Part shown: in pieces, positions 7,999-16,060 of the stretch
Numbering within the stretch: position 1 is the first letter of the stretch
How the letters are laid out: every line of letters starts with the position of its first letter
Assembly: GCF_001679645.1 (NCBI RefSeq)
Contig: NZ_LRUN01000046.1
Location: 48,277 to 112,276, forward strand
Reading direction: 5' to 3'
From: Pseudomonas bananamidigenes
GTDB taxonomy: Bacteria; Pseudomonadota; Gammaproteobacteria; Pseudomonadales; Pseudomonadaceae
DNA length: 64,000 bases
Notes under the pieces: generated by a model
Seen by the model: only the letters and a program-made list of their open reading frames with translations
Database searches by the model: none
Told to the model about the DNA's origin: nothing
Program-made: the position numbers and the translations under genes

Positions 7999-10867
7999 CG
8001 CAAAGGCTTTGCCAGAGGGATTCCAGCCGGCGCAGGTCAAGGGTGTCGAAACCTTCCGAGACCTGCTCGCGACACGCGCCGAGCAACGCCCTGGCCTGCT
8101 CCGCCCTTCCCTGTTCCAGCCAGAGCCTGGCCAGATCCATCGAAGTCCTCAGCTCCCATGCCCAGGCTCCCTGATCGCGGCTCAGCGCGATGGACGCCTC
8201 AAGCAGGGTCGTGATGGCCTGAACATTCTCGCCGTCGATCAACTTGAGAATACCGGCCTTGATCCGCAGCAGTTCCGGCAAGGCGAAAGCGTCGCCGCTC
8301 TGACGACAGTGATCGATGGTGCCGTCGACCAGCGCCAGCGCCTTATCGTGTTGCCCGCCCAGCATCAGGCCCTCGGCCAATGCGATTTCAAAGGATGTCG
8401 TGAGCAGTTCATAGCGCATGCCACGCAGCCGCGCCAGGCTTTCCTCCAGCAGCGGCACCGCTTCGCCAGGCTGCCCGGCACGGATGGCAATCGCCGCTCG
8501 CAAGCCATGGGCGGCAGCCATGTACGGGCCCAGCGCATTGGTTTCGGCAACCGCACTGAATCGCTCCAGACTGGCGAGTGCCTTCTCCAGATCGCCGGTC
8601 CAGATATAGATGCACAGAATCCAGACCATCGCGATGCAGTAGGTGACCGGATGCTGCAGCGCCGACGCCTCGGCTTCGATCAGTTCGGCCCAGTGCCGGG
8701 CCTGATCGGGAAAACCCTGCAACCACAGCGAACGGGCCAGTGCCAGCCCGGTACGATTGCGATGATCGAAGCCGTAGTAGATCGTGTTGCCGGGGTGGGA
8801 CGGCAAGCTGTTGCGCAGCGAGCGCTCCAGCTCCTGTCGGGCCAGACGCTGATCGCCCAACAGATGATGGGAGATGCCGGTCAGCGATGAAGCAATCGCA
8901 ATGGCTGCCGGCTGATTCAGCACATTGCCGACCACGGCGGCCTGCTCTGCCCATGCCAGCGAAGAGCGGAAATCGCCAATGCGCTCGTAGAAAATCTGCA
9001 AGCGCCCCAGCAGCCTCAACTGTGATCCGTGGTCCGCCAGCGCAACGGCGATGTCCAGCGCCCGGAGCAAGGCCTTTTCGGCCGCTTCGCTGTTGCCCTG
9101 AGTGAACATCAGCACCAGCCCGAGGGCCGCCTGCAATTCCATTTCGGTCGATGTGCCGTAGTACCCCAGCTCGAGCAGTTCTGCGGCCCGGGAACACCAG
9201 GTCCGGCACTCGACCAACAGCGAAAAATGCAAAAACAACGGGGCGCTCGCCGCCGCCAGGGGCAATGCCAGGCCCGGATCGCCATGGGGGCCGAAGCTCC
9301 ACTCCAGCGCACTGCGCACGTTGCCCAACTGAGTGGCAAGGCGCCCGAAGTAGCGGAAAAACTCATCAGGCGAGGTACCGGGGTGGCCCAGCAGATCCAT
9401 GTAATACGCCGCATGCCGGAAGGCCAGCGAGTTGACTTCGGCATCGCCCCGGGCCGTCAGTTTTTCCCGGGCATAGGCGCGTGTCATCTCCAGCAGCCGA
9501 TAGGAGTCCGTCGAATCACTGTGATCGACCGTGACCAGCCCCTTGCACACCAGATCATCGAGGATCGCGGCCACCGCCGGGCCTTCGGACTGAGACTCGG
9601 CCACCACCTGGGATGCCGCCTCTTGAGAGAACGGCCCGACAAACACCGACAACCGCTCCAGCGCCAGACGCTCCGGCGCCGATAGCAGGTCGTAACTCCA
9701 GTCGAGCATGGAGCGCAGCGTCTGATGCCGCGGCACCGCCGTCCGGCGCCCCGACCAGCCCAGTGAAAAGCGCTCGCCGAGCAAGGCATGCGTGGCCTTC
9801 AGGCCGTGGCTGGCGACCCGCATCGCCGCCAGTTCGATCGGCAGCGCCATGCCCTCCAGGCGTTGGCAGATGTCCGCGATCATCTGCCCGCCCTCCGCTT
9901 CCAGCAGCAACGCCGCATTGCTCGACGAAGCGCGCTCGACAAACAGCCTGATCGCAGCGAATGCCAGCAGCTCCTGAGTGGACAGGTGCCGGGACTCGCG
10001 AGGAAACTCCAGCGGATTGAGCCAGTGAACGTATTCACCGCGCACGCGCAATGGCTCGCGACTGGTCGCCAGAATGCCCACATCCGGCGCGCTGTCGCTG
10101 ATCTGTTCCAGGAGGGTCGAAACGGCGTCGATCAGGTGTTCGCAATTGTCGATCACCAGCATCAGCCGCTGTTCACGCAGATGCGCGAGCAGGACAAACA
10201 GCGGGTCTTCCGCCTGCACCGCAATGCCCAGCGATCTGGCCAGTGCCGACGGCACCAGCGCGCAGTCTTCCACTTGCGCCAGATCGACGAAACAGACGCG
10301 TTCGTAGCCTTGGGCCGCGATGCGATGCGCCACTTCGATGGCCAGGCTGGTCTTGCCGACACCACCGGGGCCGACGAGGGTGAACAACCTGGGCTGCTGC
10401 AGATGATCGACGACCAGTTGCAGATCGGTTTCGCGCCCGATCAGCTTCGCCCGTGGTGGCAGGCTGCAGACGTTACTTTCGCGGCGGCGCTGCGTGGATG
10501 CCGGCTGAGCCTCCAACAATTGCCTTTCCAGCGGCGCCACAAAGGCGTAGCCCACTCCCACCTGTGTGGCGATATAACGTGCGTGCTCTTCGCCATCTCC
10601 GAGAATCCTCCGCAGGCCCGTCATGTGAAAGCGCAGGCTGCCTTCGGCGACCACGCTGTCGGGCCAGACCTTTTCGATCAGATCGTACTTGGACAGCACC
10701 CGCCCCGGCTGCTCCAGCAAGGCAATCAGCAGATCCAGCGCCCGACCGCCGATCTCCACCGGAACACCGTTGCGGGTCAGCAACCGTTTACCAGGAACGA
10801 CGCAGAACGGACCAAAAATGAACCGGGTCGTGAGGGACTCATGCAAGGCGTCTGGAATGGGCTCCAC
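7985..10867 (-). CDS. Large transcriptional regulator: OmpR-type wHTH, NTPase and TPR-like repeats
   Basis: The 960-residue protein starts with a winged-helix domain of the Trans_reg_C type (about residues 15-112, GGRALDLLIALLEQPGRVLS, then LRRILGD and VGVGYAF). A NACHT/NB-ARC-like ATPase follows, with Walker A GPGGVGKTS (about 166-174), Walker B LMLVIDNCEHL and ATSREPLRV as sensor. The C-terminal half, from about residue 500, is alpha-helical and alanine/leucine-rich like TPR repeats. This is the architecture of STAND-type transcription activators that switch on after ligand binding to the repeats. The start is GTG; no in-frame ATG lies near, and the Shine-Dalgarno (AGAGAGAT) is moderate. 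It has no partner gene in its own direction. Confidence 0.8.
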   Translation of the reverse strand: MEPIPDALHESLTTRFIFGPFCVVPGKRLLTRNGVPVEIGGRALDLLIALLEQPGRVLSKYDLIEKVWPDSVVAEGSLRFHMTGLRRILGDGEEHARYIATQVGVGYAFVAPLERQLLEAQPASTQRRRESNVCSLPPRAKLIGRETDLQLVVDHLQQPRLFTLVGPGGVGKTSLAIEVAHRIAAQGYERVCFVDLAQVEDCALVPSALARSLGIAVQAEDPLFVLLAHLREQRLMLVIDNCEHLIDAVSTLLEQISDSAPDVGILATSREPLRVRGEYVHWLNPLEFPRESRHLSTQELLAFAAIRLFVERASSSNAALLLEAEGGQMIADICQRLEGMALPIELAAMRVASHGLKATHALLGERFSLGWSGRRTAVPRHQTLRSMLDWSYDLLSAPERLALERLSVFVGPFSQEAASQVVAESQSEGPAVAAILDDLVCKGLVTVDHSDSTDSYRLLEMTRAYAREKLTARGDAEVNSLAFRHAAYYMDLLGHPGTSPDEFFRYFGRLATQLGNVRSALEWSFGPHGDPGLALPLAAASAPLFLHFSLLVECRTWCSRAAELLELGYYGTSTEMELQAALGLVLMFTQGNSEAAEKALLRALDIAVALADHGSQLRLLGRLQIFYERIGDFRSSLAWAEQAAVVGNVLNQPAAIAIASSLTGISHHLLGDQRLARQELERSLRNSLPSHPGNTIYYGFDHRNRTGLALARSLWLQGFPDQARHWAELIEAEASALQHPVTYCIAMVWILCIYIWTGDLEKALASLERFSAVAETNALGPYMAAAHGLRAAIAIRAGQPGEAVPLLEESLARLRGMRYELLTTSFEIALAEGLMLGGQHDKALALVDGTIDHCRQSGDAFALPELLRIKAGILKLIDGENVQAITTLLEASIALSRDQGAWAWELRTSMDLARLWLEQGRAEQARALLGACREQVSEGFDTLDLRRLESLWQSLCVTCE

Positions 10868-11019
10868 GAGGGGCGATCTCTCTGGGAAACGATGGGGGCG
10901 TCGCCGTTTGCAAGGCGCAGGCGCAAGCCTTTTGCATCATAGGAGTTCTGCACGATCGTTCAAGCCTGACGCCTGCGGAACGAGAACTCCACCCCGTAAT
11001 TTCGCCCCTTTGTTCGTTA

Positions 11020-11814
11020 TCAGTCGCGATAGCGTGCAGCCGGTGCACTGCGCGACAGGTCAGGCATGAGCTTCTGGCGCGCCGCCTCGTAGGCACTCCA
11101 GTCGGCCAGCTCGGGAAGTGCCGGAATGGTGACGAACTCACCCTGGTCGAGGCCGGACAGTGCCGCGTCCACCATGTCGTCCGCCCGCATCACAATGGCC
11201 TCCGGCAGATGCTCCAGCGGTGTGCCGGCCACGCTCCAGAATTCGGTGGCCGTCGCGCCCGGCAGCACCACCTGGACCCGGACATTTTTGTCCGCCAATT
11301 CATGCCGCAAGGATTGGCTGAACGCCAGGACGAACGCCTTGGACCCGCCGTAAACACCGTTCAACACCTCCGGGGCGATGGCCACGATCGAGGCGATGTT
11401 GATCAACGTGCCGCCGCCACGGGCAACGAAACCCGGGACCGCCGCATACGTCAGGCGCATCAGCACGTTCACGTTGAGCGTCAGCAAGTCTTCGAGCTTG
11501 TCGACGTCCGACTCCAGCAAGGGCTGAGTCGCGCCAACCCCGGCATTGTTCACCAGCACAGAAATGTTGCTGTCCGTTCTGAGCCGCGCTTCGACCCGTG
11601 CCAGATCGGCCCGGTCGGAGAGATCGGCCGCCAGGACTTCAACGTGACGGCCGGTTTCTTCACTCAGGCGCTTGGCCAGGACATTCAGGCGGTCGCGATT
11701 TCGTGCGACCAGAATCAGGTCATGGCCACGGCGGGCCAGGCGTTCAGCGTAAATGGCACCGATGCCGGACGAAGCGCCGGTGATCAGGGCGGTACCGAGG
11801 CGGGATTGAGTCAT
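11020..11814 (-). CDS. Short-chain dehydrogenase/reductase
   Basis: The 264-residue classical SDR carries the cofactor motif TGASSGIG (about residues 13-20), NNAG (about 90), and the active-site Ser/Tyr/Lys in NIASIVAIAP and VYGGSKAF. A basic residue after the first Rossmann strand region (VARNRDR) suggests NADP(H). The substrate is unknown. The ATG is preceded by CTGGAGA. It is transcribed away from the GlxA-type regulator gene beginning 107 bases off, which may control it. Confidence 0.85.
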   Translation of the reverse strand: MTQSRLGTALITGASSGIGAIYAERLARRGHDLILVARNRDRLNVLAKRLSEETGRHVEVLAADLSDRADLARVEARLRTDSNISVLVNNAGVGATQPLLESDVDKLEDLLTLNVNVLMRLTYAAVPGFVARGGGTLINIASIVAIAPEVLNGVYGGSKAFVLAFSQSLRHELADKNVRVQVVLPGATATEFWSVAGTPLEHLPEAIVMRADDMVDAALSGLDQGEFVTIPALPELADWSAYEAARQKLMPDLSRSAPAARYRD

Positions 11815-11867
11815 GTCGAGTCTCCAGGGTTATGGGAAGTGCTGGAGAACAGGATGCGACGGCTTGG

Positions 11868-11891
11868 CCATATCTCAAATGACGTATATGG
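11868..11891. promoter_or_regulatory. Inverted repeat CCATAT...ATATGG between divergent genes
   Basis: CCATAT at 11868-11873 and ATATGG at 11886-11891 form an inverted repeat in the short gap between the SDR gene and the AraC-type regulator. Its position suits an operator for the neighbouring regulator. Support is the symmetry alone. Confidence 0.3.
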
Positions 11892-11920
11892 TATGGATTC
11901 AGGACATTCGAGAAATCACC

Positions 11921-12877
11921 ATGCATCGCATCGGCTACTTGCTCACTGACGGTTTTCAGGTGCTCTCCCTGGCGACTCAAGCCGTATTCGAATTCGCCAA
12001 TCAGATCGCCGAAGCCCCCTTCTACAGCATCGAAAACTTCTCGTCGGACGGCGGCACGGTGCGTTCCTCGCTGGGGCTGGCCATGGAAACCCGCCCGCTC
12101 GAGGCGCCCGGACTGGCCGACACCTGGATCGTGGTCGGGGTCAACGATCCGGTAAAAACCGAAACGGCCTCTGCTGTGCTCGATTTCGTGCGCCAGGCCG
12201 GCAGTCAGGCCCGGCGCACCGTCGGCATCTGCACCGGCGGTTTCATCCTCGCTGAAGCCGGCCTGTTGACCGGTCGCCGCGCCACGACCCACTGGGCCTA
12301 CGCGCAGGCCTTGCAGAAGCGCCACCCCGAAATCAGCGTCGACGTCGACCGCATCTATATCGTCGACGGCCCCTTCTGGACGTCGGCAGGCATGACTGCC
12401 GGCCTCGACCTCGCCGTCGGCATGGTGGAGAAGGATCTGGGCGCCGATGCCGCCCGTTCGGTGGCGCACAAACTGGTGATGCACCAGCACCGCTCCGGCG
12501 GCCAGTCGCAGCATTCGGAAATGCTCGACCTCGCCCCCAAATCCGACCGCATCCAAAGCGCACTGAACTATGCACGCCAGCATTTGAGCCGACCGCTCAG
12601 CGTCGAAGAACTGGCCGGCGTGGCGCATTTGAGCCCTCGCCAGTTCACCCGCATATTCAGCGCAGAAACCGGCCAATCCCCCGCCAAAGCCATCGAAGGC
12701 CTGCGCCTGGAGGCCGCTCGATTGATGATCGAACAGAGCCGACATTCCCTCGACGTTATCGCCAGCGAATCCGGCTTTCGCGATCGGCGCCATATGCGTG
12801 AAGCCTTCATTCGAGGCTTCGGCGTGCCTCCACAGGCGGTGCGGCGGGATGCGCGGCAAGTGGAGGGGAAAGTGTAG
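11921..12877 (+). CDS. GlxA-family transcriptional regulator (DJ-1/PfpI domain + AraC HTH)
   Basis: The 318-residue protein has an N-terminal DJ-1/PfpI-like domain (MHRIGYLLTDGFQVLS through about residue 190), with the nucleophile-elbow-like GICTGGFILAEAGLL. A C-terminal AraC helix-turn-helix pair follows (LSVEELAGVAHLSPRQFTRI and DVIASESGFRDRRHMREAF). GlxA-type regulators bind small amines or other ligands through the first domain. The ATG at 11921 is chosen because the conserved domain begins immediately; the frame upstream is not coding-like. It diverges from the SDR gene and is the most likely regulator of it. Confidence 0.85.
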   Translation: MHRIGYLLTDGFQVLSLATQAVFEFANQIAEAPFYSIENFSSDGGTVRSSLGLAMETRPLEAPGLADTWIVVGVNDPVKTETASAVLDFVRQAGSQARRTVGICTGGFILAEAGLLTGRRATTHWAYAQALQKRHPEISVDVDRIYIVDGPFWTSAGMTAGLDLAVGMVEKDLGADAARSVAHKLVMHQHRSGGQSQHSEMLDLAPKSDRIQSALNYARQHLSRPLSVEELAGVAHLSPRQFTRIFSAETGQSPAKAIEGLRLEAARLMIEQSRHSLDVIASESGFRDRRHMREAFIRGFGVPPQAVRRDARQVEGKV

Positions 12878-12935
12878 ATATCGCGGACTGACGAGGCGTC
12901 CCCTTTGTTCGAACGTCGATATGTGCAGAAAAAAT

Positions 12936-12980
12936 ATGGCCGAGGTCGTCAGTTACACCTGACAACCTCGGCCATTTTCT
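12936..12980. terminator. Bidirectional terminator hairpin
   Basis: A 17-bp stem with one mismatch (12936-12952 with 12959-12975, loop TTACAC) is followed by TTTTCT on the right and preceded by AAAAAAT on the left. It can therefore work on both strands. It lies between the convergent GlxA-type regulator and the DUF6124 gene. Confidence 0.85.
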
Positions 12981-13011
12981 TTCCCACTATTGAGCGACTG
13001 CCATCAACCGA

Positions 13012-13374
13012 TCACGTCTTCACCTCGACATGATCCAACGCCTGATTCACCGCCAGCCCCGCGACCATCACCACTTGCGCAATGCCCAGCGCCGTTTTGC
13101 GGTGGCCGGGTTCCAGGATCGCGGCGAAGTTGCTGAGCATTTCGCTGGCGGAATCAAGGGACTCGCAGGCATTGGCCAGGAGGGATTCGCTGTTGTAGGC
13201 GGGGTTGGCCAGGAACATGGGGTCGTGTGTGGTGTGACTGCCCATGATGCGTTGTTGCGGGGTGAGGTAATGATCGAGGGCGCGTTCGGCGGCTTCGTTC
13301 AGGGTTCGGGAATCGGGGAATTGGTAGGGGGAAACCGGGTCGGTTTCGGGTGGGTTGGGTGTTGGTTTGATCAT
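13012..13374 (-). CDS. DUF6124 family protein
   Basis: The 120-residue protein begins MIKPTPNPPETDPVSPYQF and continues with the helical segment LNEAAERALDHYLTPQ. This is the typical opening of the small Pseudomonas DUF6124/DUF3077-like proteins, whose function is not known to me. The C-terminal half is a predicted helix pair with a mildly hydrophobic stretch (TALGIAQVVMVAGLAVNQAL). GGAG precedes the ATG at 13374. The same frame stays open for another 45 codons upstream through a repeat-rich leader, but the family start and the ribosome site favour 13374. Confidence 0.8.
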   Translation of the reverse strand: MIKPTPNPPETDPVSPYQFPDSRTLNEAAERALDHYLTPQQRIMGSHTTHDPMFLANPAYNSESLLANACESLDSASEMLSNFAAILEPGHRKTALGIAQVVMVAGLAVNQALDHVEVKT

Positions 13375-13384
13375 GGTGAAACTC

Positions 13385-13578
13385 CATATGGGACTTAAGG
13401 AGCCATCACTCTCGCTACCAAACGAGGGGTGGTGGCCATACGAAGGTTGGTAGACCGGCCCATATGGAAAATCCGGCGCGCCCGAAGACGCCCTGCGCAT
13501 GGCCACCATAAATCAGATACCGAAAGGCATCCGCGCTAGGTGACGTTATGCGTCATATGGGGAACCGGGCTACCAAAC
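13385..13578 (-). repeat. Repeat-rich leader upstream of the DUF6124 gene
   Basis: Two words recur: CATATGGG with CTACCAAAC at 13385-13392/13415-13423 and again at 13554-13561/13570-13578. An inverted near-copy (GGTTGGTAG with CCCATATG) lies at 13445-13453/13459-13466. A further inverted pair, GGTGGCCAT near 13431 and ATGGCCACC near 13499, lies inside. The symmetry would let the leader RNA fold in alternative ways just before the start codon. Whether this is a regulatory RNA structure or a dispersed repeat cannot be decided from one copy. Confidence 0.5.
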
Positions 13579-13961
13579 CCGATCACTGTTTTTCAGTGAC
13601 CCGAAAACGATAAAACCCGCGTCCCAGACGCACAAGCCGGCGGATTCTGGCGTAGTCGTAGGCAATGACGCAAGGCTGTGTAGCCTTGAGGGCGTTACGG
13701 ATGGTGTCTTTTAAACGGGGATTTTTGGAGGGTTAAACCGGTGGAAAAAATGAGGGCGGATTCCGAAAATGAACTCCCCCCCCCCCCTTTCTTGCTGCGG
13801 TGCAAACTGGAAGAACTTCAGATACGCGATTGCGACCAATTGAGTCCACTGGTTGAATCCACAACCCTGAGCAATCGTTCGATCTGAGCGAGAACAGCCT
13901 GAGCGCGTTGAGCAGCCTCGTCGCAGACCGTTCGGCTGGATTGGTTTTCTGGAGTTTGATG
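13579..13961. other. Non-coding stretch with a hairpin and a 12-C homopolymer
   Basis: This gap holds a hairpin (13580-13601, GATCACTG/CAGTGACC around TTTTT) and a run of 12 C at 13776-13787. A short plus-strand frame (GTG or ATG at about 13741-13750, stop at about 13887) runs through the C-run and would give a 45-50 residue product. No homologous family is recognised, so it is not called as a gene. The homopolymer could hide a frameshift. Confidence 0.35.
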
Positions 13962-14399
13962 ATGGGTTTTTCAACGACATTGTGGGAGTGGTACGGCCAG
14001 GATGAGCACAAGCGAGTGCTCGCCGTGTGCGAGGCAATCCCGGCCCTGCAATTTCTGGCACTTCCTGCGGATTCACAGCGGAACGCAATCCCCTACTGCC
14101 CGGCATGTGAAGCCTGGTCTGAAATGATGCTGCCGTTGAACGAAGTTCTTTCAATCTGCGGCAGCGCATTGCCAACAGAGATCAAAACACGGCTACAGGC
14201 GACCTGGGAGCTATGCAATGACCTGAGCGAAGCAGCATTTCACTGCGATGACTGGTTCATATTTGATCACGACGATTGGTCGCCGATCAGAACGGCTGCT
14301 GTAGAGCTCGGGGGCCTCATGGAATTGCTGGAAATCACTCCCTTTCTGGATGACCTGTTACTGGATTGCCGGAATGCAGTGCGTGGAATAAAGCGTTGA
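13962..14399 (+). CDS. Hypothetical protein with a CPAC motif
   Basis: The 145-residue acidic protein is not recognised. It has one CxxC-type motif (YCPACEAW, about residues 46-53), two further Cys and several clustered Asp/Trp (FHCDDWFIFDHDDW). It may bind a metal. GGAG seven bases before the ATG at 13962 supports the start; another ATG lies three bases upstream. It is the first gene of an AT-richer accessory patch that interrupts otherwise typical Pseudomonas genes. No signal peptide or membrane segment is seen. Confidence 0.55.
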   Translation: MGFSTTLWEWYGQDEHKRVLAVCEAIPALQFLALPADSQRNAIPYCPACEAWSEMMLPLNEVLSICGSALPTEIKTRLQATWELCNDLSEAAFHCDDWFIFDHDDWSPIRTAAVELGGLMELLEITPFLDDLLLDCRNAVRGIKR

Positions 14400-14642
14400 T
14401 CCCTTTGATAAGGCCTGTTGAGGTAAGAGATATTGAGCGTGTTCGATGGGCGCTCTATTACCTAGCCGTTTCTGGGCGGTTATGGTTGTTCGTCAGTGAC
14501 CGGTTGAATCCCCAGCCATTAGCAGCCATTCATTTATGGTCAGGTTCAGGAGAAAACTGTCAAGTTGCTCACCAAGTTTTATGACGTTGCCTCTCTCGCG
14601 TGCTCCTAGCGTTGTTATCCGCAAATAGCGGAATTTAAAACT

Positions 14643-15446
14643 CTACTTATTCACATGGTCAATGATCTGATCCATTAAATTCTTTAACGGCTGCACGCGA
14701 GCTGCATGGGCTTCCTTTTCACGGTTATGCCACCCAAGAAACACACCTTCTAAATGACATTTCCACCGAAATGATCCGTGATTATCTACGGCGGCCAGCA
14801 CCTCAAATACCGGTCCACCACTGGTTCCACTGAAGCATGGGGGATTTGCAGGCTCCATCTTGGTATTGATTACCCGCTTCTTGTCGAAGCGAAAGCCAAC
14901 AGGGTTCGAGATGTGCGACTTAGCGGAAGGTCGCTCAATTCGATCAGTGAAGCTTGTGCCATGAGTAACGATTTGGGTCTTGTTGAGACGCGGGTTAAGC
15001 CCGTTTTTTGAAGCGGGATATCCTATTGCTACCCAAATTCCGATTGGGGAGTAGTGAGTTACAGAATCATCAAGAGGAACAGCTTTTAGCCTTTCAATCT
15101 TCGCATATGAAAACCAAGCCTCAGGCAGTAGGGCTACAGCGATATCGTCGATCTTACATCGGACAATAGGAATGCCATTAAGTAATGCACCCTTTCCGTT
15201 TACATTGACGCCGAACTTACGCAGTGGATTTTGGTCATCAAAGACATGCGCAGCTGATACCAGAAAATAGTGTCCTCGCCGAGCTGCGAAGAAACTGGAG
15301 CCAATCAGGTCAGCGGCTCCAGTAATTTTTCCGCTTTTACTTACCTGCTCAATAAACAACGGAGCTGTGCACTGCCCCCATTTTTTAATCACCTCATCGA
15401 CGTACTCCAAGAAATTATCTTCTCTAAACGGTAAGTAAATCGACAT
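14643..15446 (-). CDS. Trypsin-like serine protease (S1-type) of an accessory patch
   Basis: The 267-residue protein carries the chymotrypsin-fold triad in order: His in LVSAAHVF (about residue 67), Asp in KIDDIAVALL (about 100) and Ser in CFSGTSGGPVFE (about 209). There is no signal peptide, so unlike DegP/DegQ it should act in the cytoplasm; no PDZ domain follows. The base composition is clearly AT-richer than the flanking chromosome and the codon use differs, which suggests recent transfer. Cytoplasmic trypsin-like proteins of this kind occur in bacterial defence or stress modules, but no defence partner is recognised here. A small orphan gene lies just upstream on the same strand. Confidence 0.75.
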   Translation of the reverse strand: MSIYLPFREDNFLEYVDEVIKKWGQCTAPLFIEQVSKSGKITGAADLIGSSFFAARRGHYFLVSAAHVFDDQNPLRKFGVNVNGKGALLNGIPIVRCKIDDIAVALLPEAWFSYAKIERLKAVPLDDSVTHYSPIGIWVAIGYPASKNGLNPRLNKTQIVTHGTSFTDRIERPSAKSHISNPVGFRFDKKRVINTKMEPANPPCFSGTSGGPVFEVLAAVDNHGSFRWKCHLEGVFLGWHNREKEAHAARVQPLKNLMDQIIDHVNK

Positions 15447-15525
15447 AATTTTCCTTTTTAGAAAAAGTGCAGAATAAAGCGGAAGAATTTATTTTCAGAA
15501 AACGGATTCTAATCAAAAAATGGGA

Positions 15526-15553
15526 CTGATTTATTTCTCAGAAAATAAATCAG
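15526..15553 (-). terminator. AT-rich hairpin between the two accessory genes
   Basis: An 11-bp perfect stem (15526-15536 with 15543-15553) with a six-base loop lies after the small orphan gene. Read on the minus strand it is followed at short distance by TTTTTT. It probably ends transcription of the orphan gene before the protease gene. Confidence 0.55.
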
Positions 15554-15574
15554 CCTCCCTTCTCTGCCGATTAA

Positions 15575-15904
15575 TTAATCAGTTTGATAATGAACGTAGC
15601 ATTCAAAACCTTGTTCTTTTAGAGAGTTAGCCATGGCTTCGGCTGTTTCTGTTCTGCGATTTGCTTGACCTGAAGATGGGTTCGGCAAGTAAAGCCTTCT
15701 TGTGTGCCTAGAATTCGCCGGGGCGAGATAGCCAGGCAATCCAGCACTATCTATCGCAGACTGACGAACGCCTTTCATTTTTATGGCAACACTATCAAGA
15801 TTGCAACTGCCACTATCATCAGGATATTCAGAGTCTGCCTTTTTCCCAATTTCAATTGCTAACGATATTGCTTCTTTAAGCCGGAGAAGGTCTTTATTTT
15901 TCAT
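15575..15904 (-). CDS. Small hypothetical protein of the accessory patch
   Basis: The 109-residue product begins MKNKDLLRLKEAISLAIEIG and is not recognised. It looks like an N-terminal amphipathic helix followed by a basic segment (RHTRRLYLPNPSSGQANRR) and a C-terminal alpha/beta piece. It has no signal peptide or membrane helix. Composition is AT-rich like the adjacent protease gene, so both probably arrived together. The hairpin between them argues against a simple operon. Confidence 0.5.
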   Translation of the reverse strand: MKNKDLLRLKEAISLAIEIGKKADSEYPDDSGSCNLDSVAIKMKGVRQSAIDSAGLPGYLAPANSRHTRRLYLPNPSSGQANRRTETAEAMANSLKEQGFECYVHYQTD

Positions 15905-16033
15905 AACGTTCCATGTCTACTCTTATTAAATATGATTAGTCTAAAGGTACTGATTCCCGTAGATGGCAATCTATAGAATTGATCAACGAGCCTTCGCATA
16001 GATTACAGCAGCTAAAGCGGACCTTAAAGCCAG

Positions 16034-16059
16034 TGTCCGCTACTGGCCGATAGCGGACA
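16034..16059. repeat. TGTCCGCTA inverted repeat
   Basis: TGTCCGCTA (16034-16042) and TAGCGGACA (16051-16059) form a perfect 9-bp stem with an eight-base loop, two bases from the esterase stop codon. There is no T-run, so it is more likely a dispersed repeat element than an intrinsic terminator. It also marks the right edge of the AT-rich patch. Confidence 0.5.
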
Positions 16060-16060
16060 T

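Noticed and set aside
13375..13509. In-frame N-terminal extension of the DUF6124 gene
   Set aside because: The frame is open for 45 codons, but it runs through the repeat-rich leader, and the family start with a GGAG site lies at 13374.
13711..14175. Minus-strand frame over the 12-C run
   Set aside because: It overlaps the better supported plus-strand gene at 13962, contains low-complexity Gly from the homopolymer and lacks a ribosome site.
14366..14584. Short plus-strand frame (72 codons) after the CPAC-motif gene
   Set aside because: It overlaps the end of that gene, has no ribosome site and no recognisable domain.
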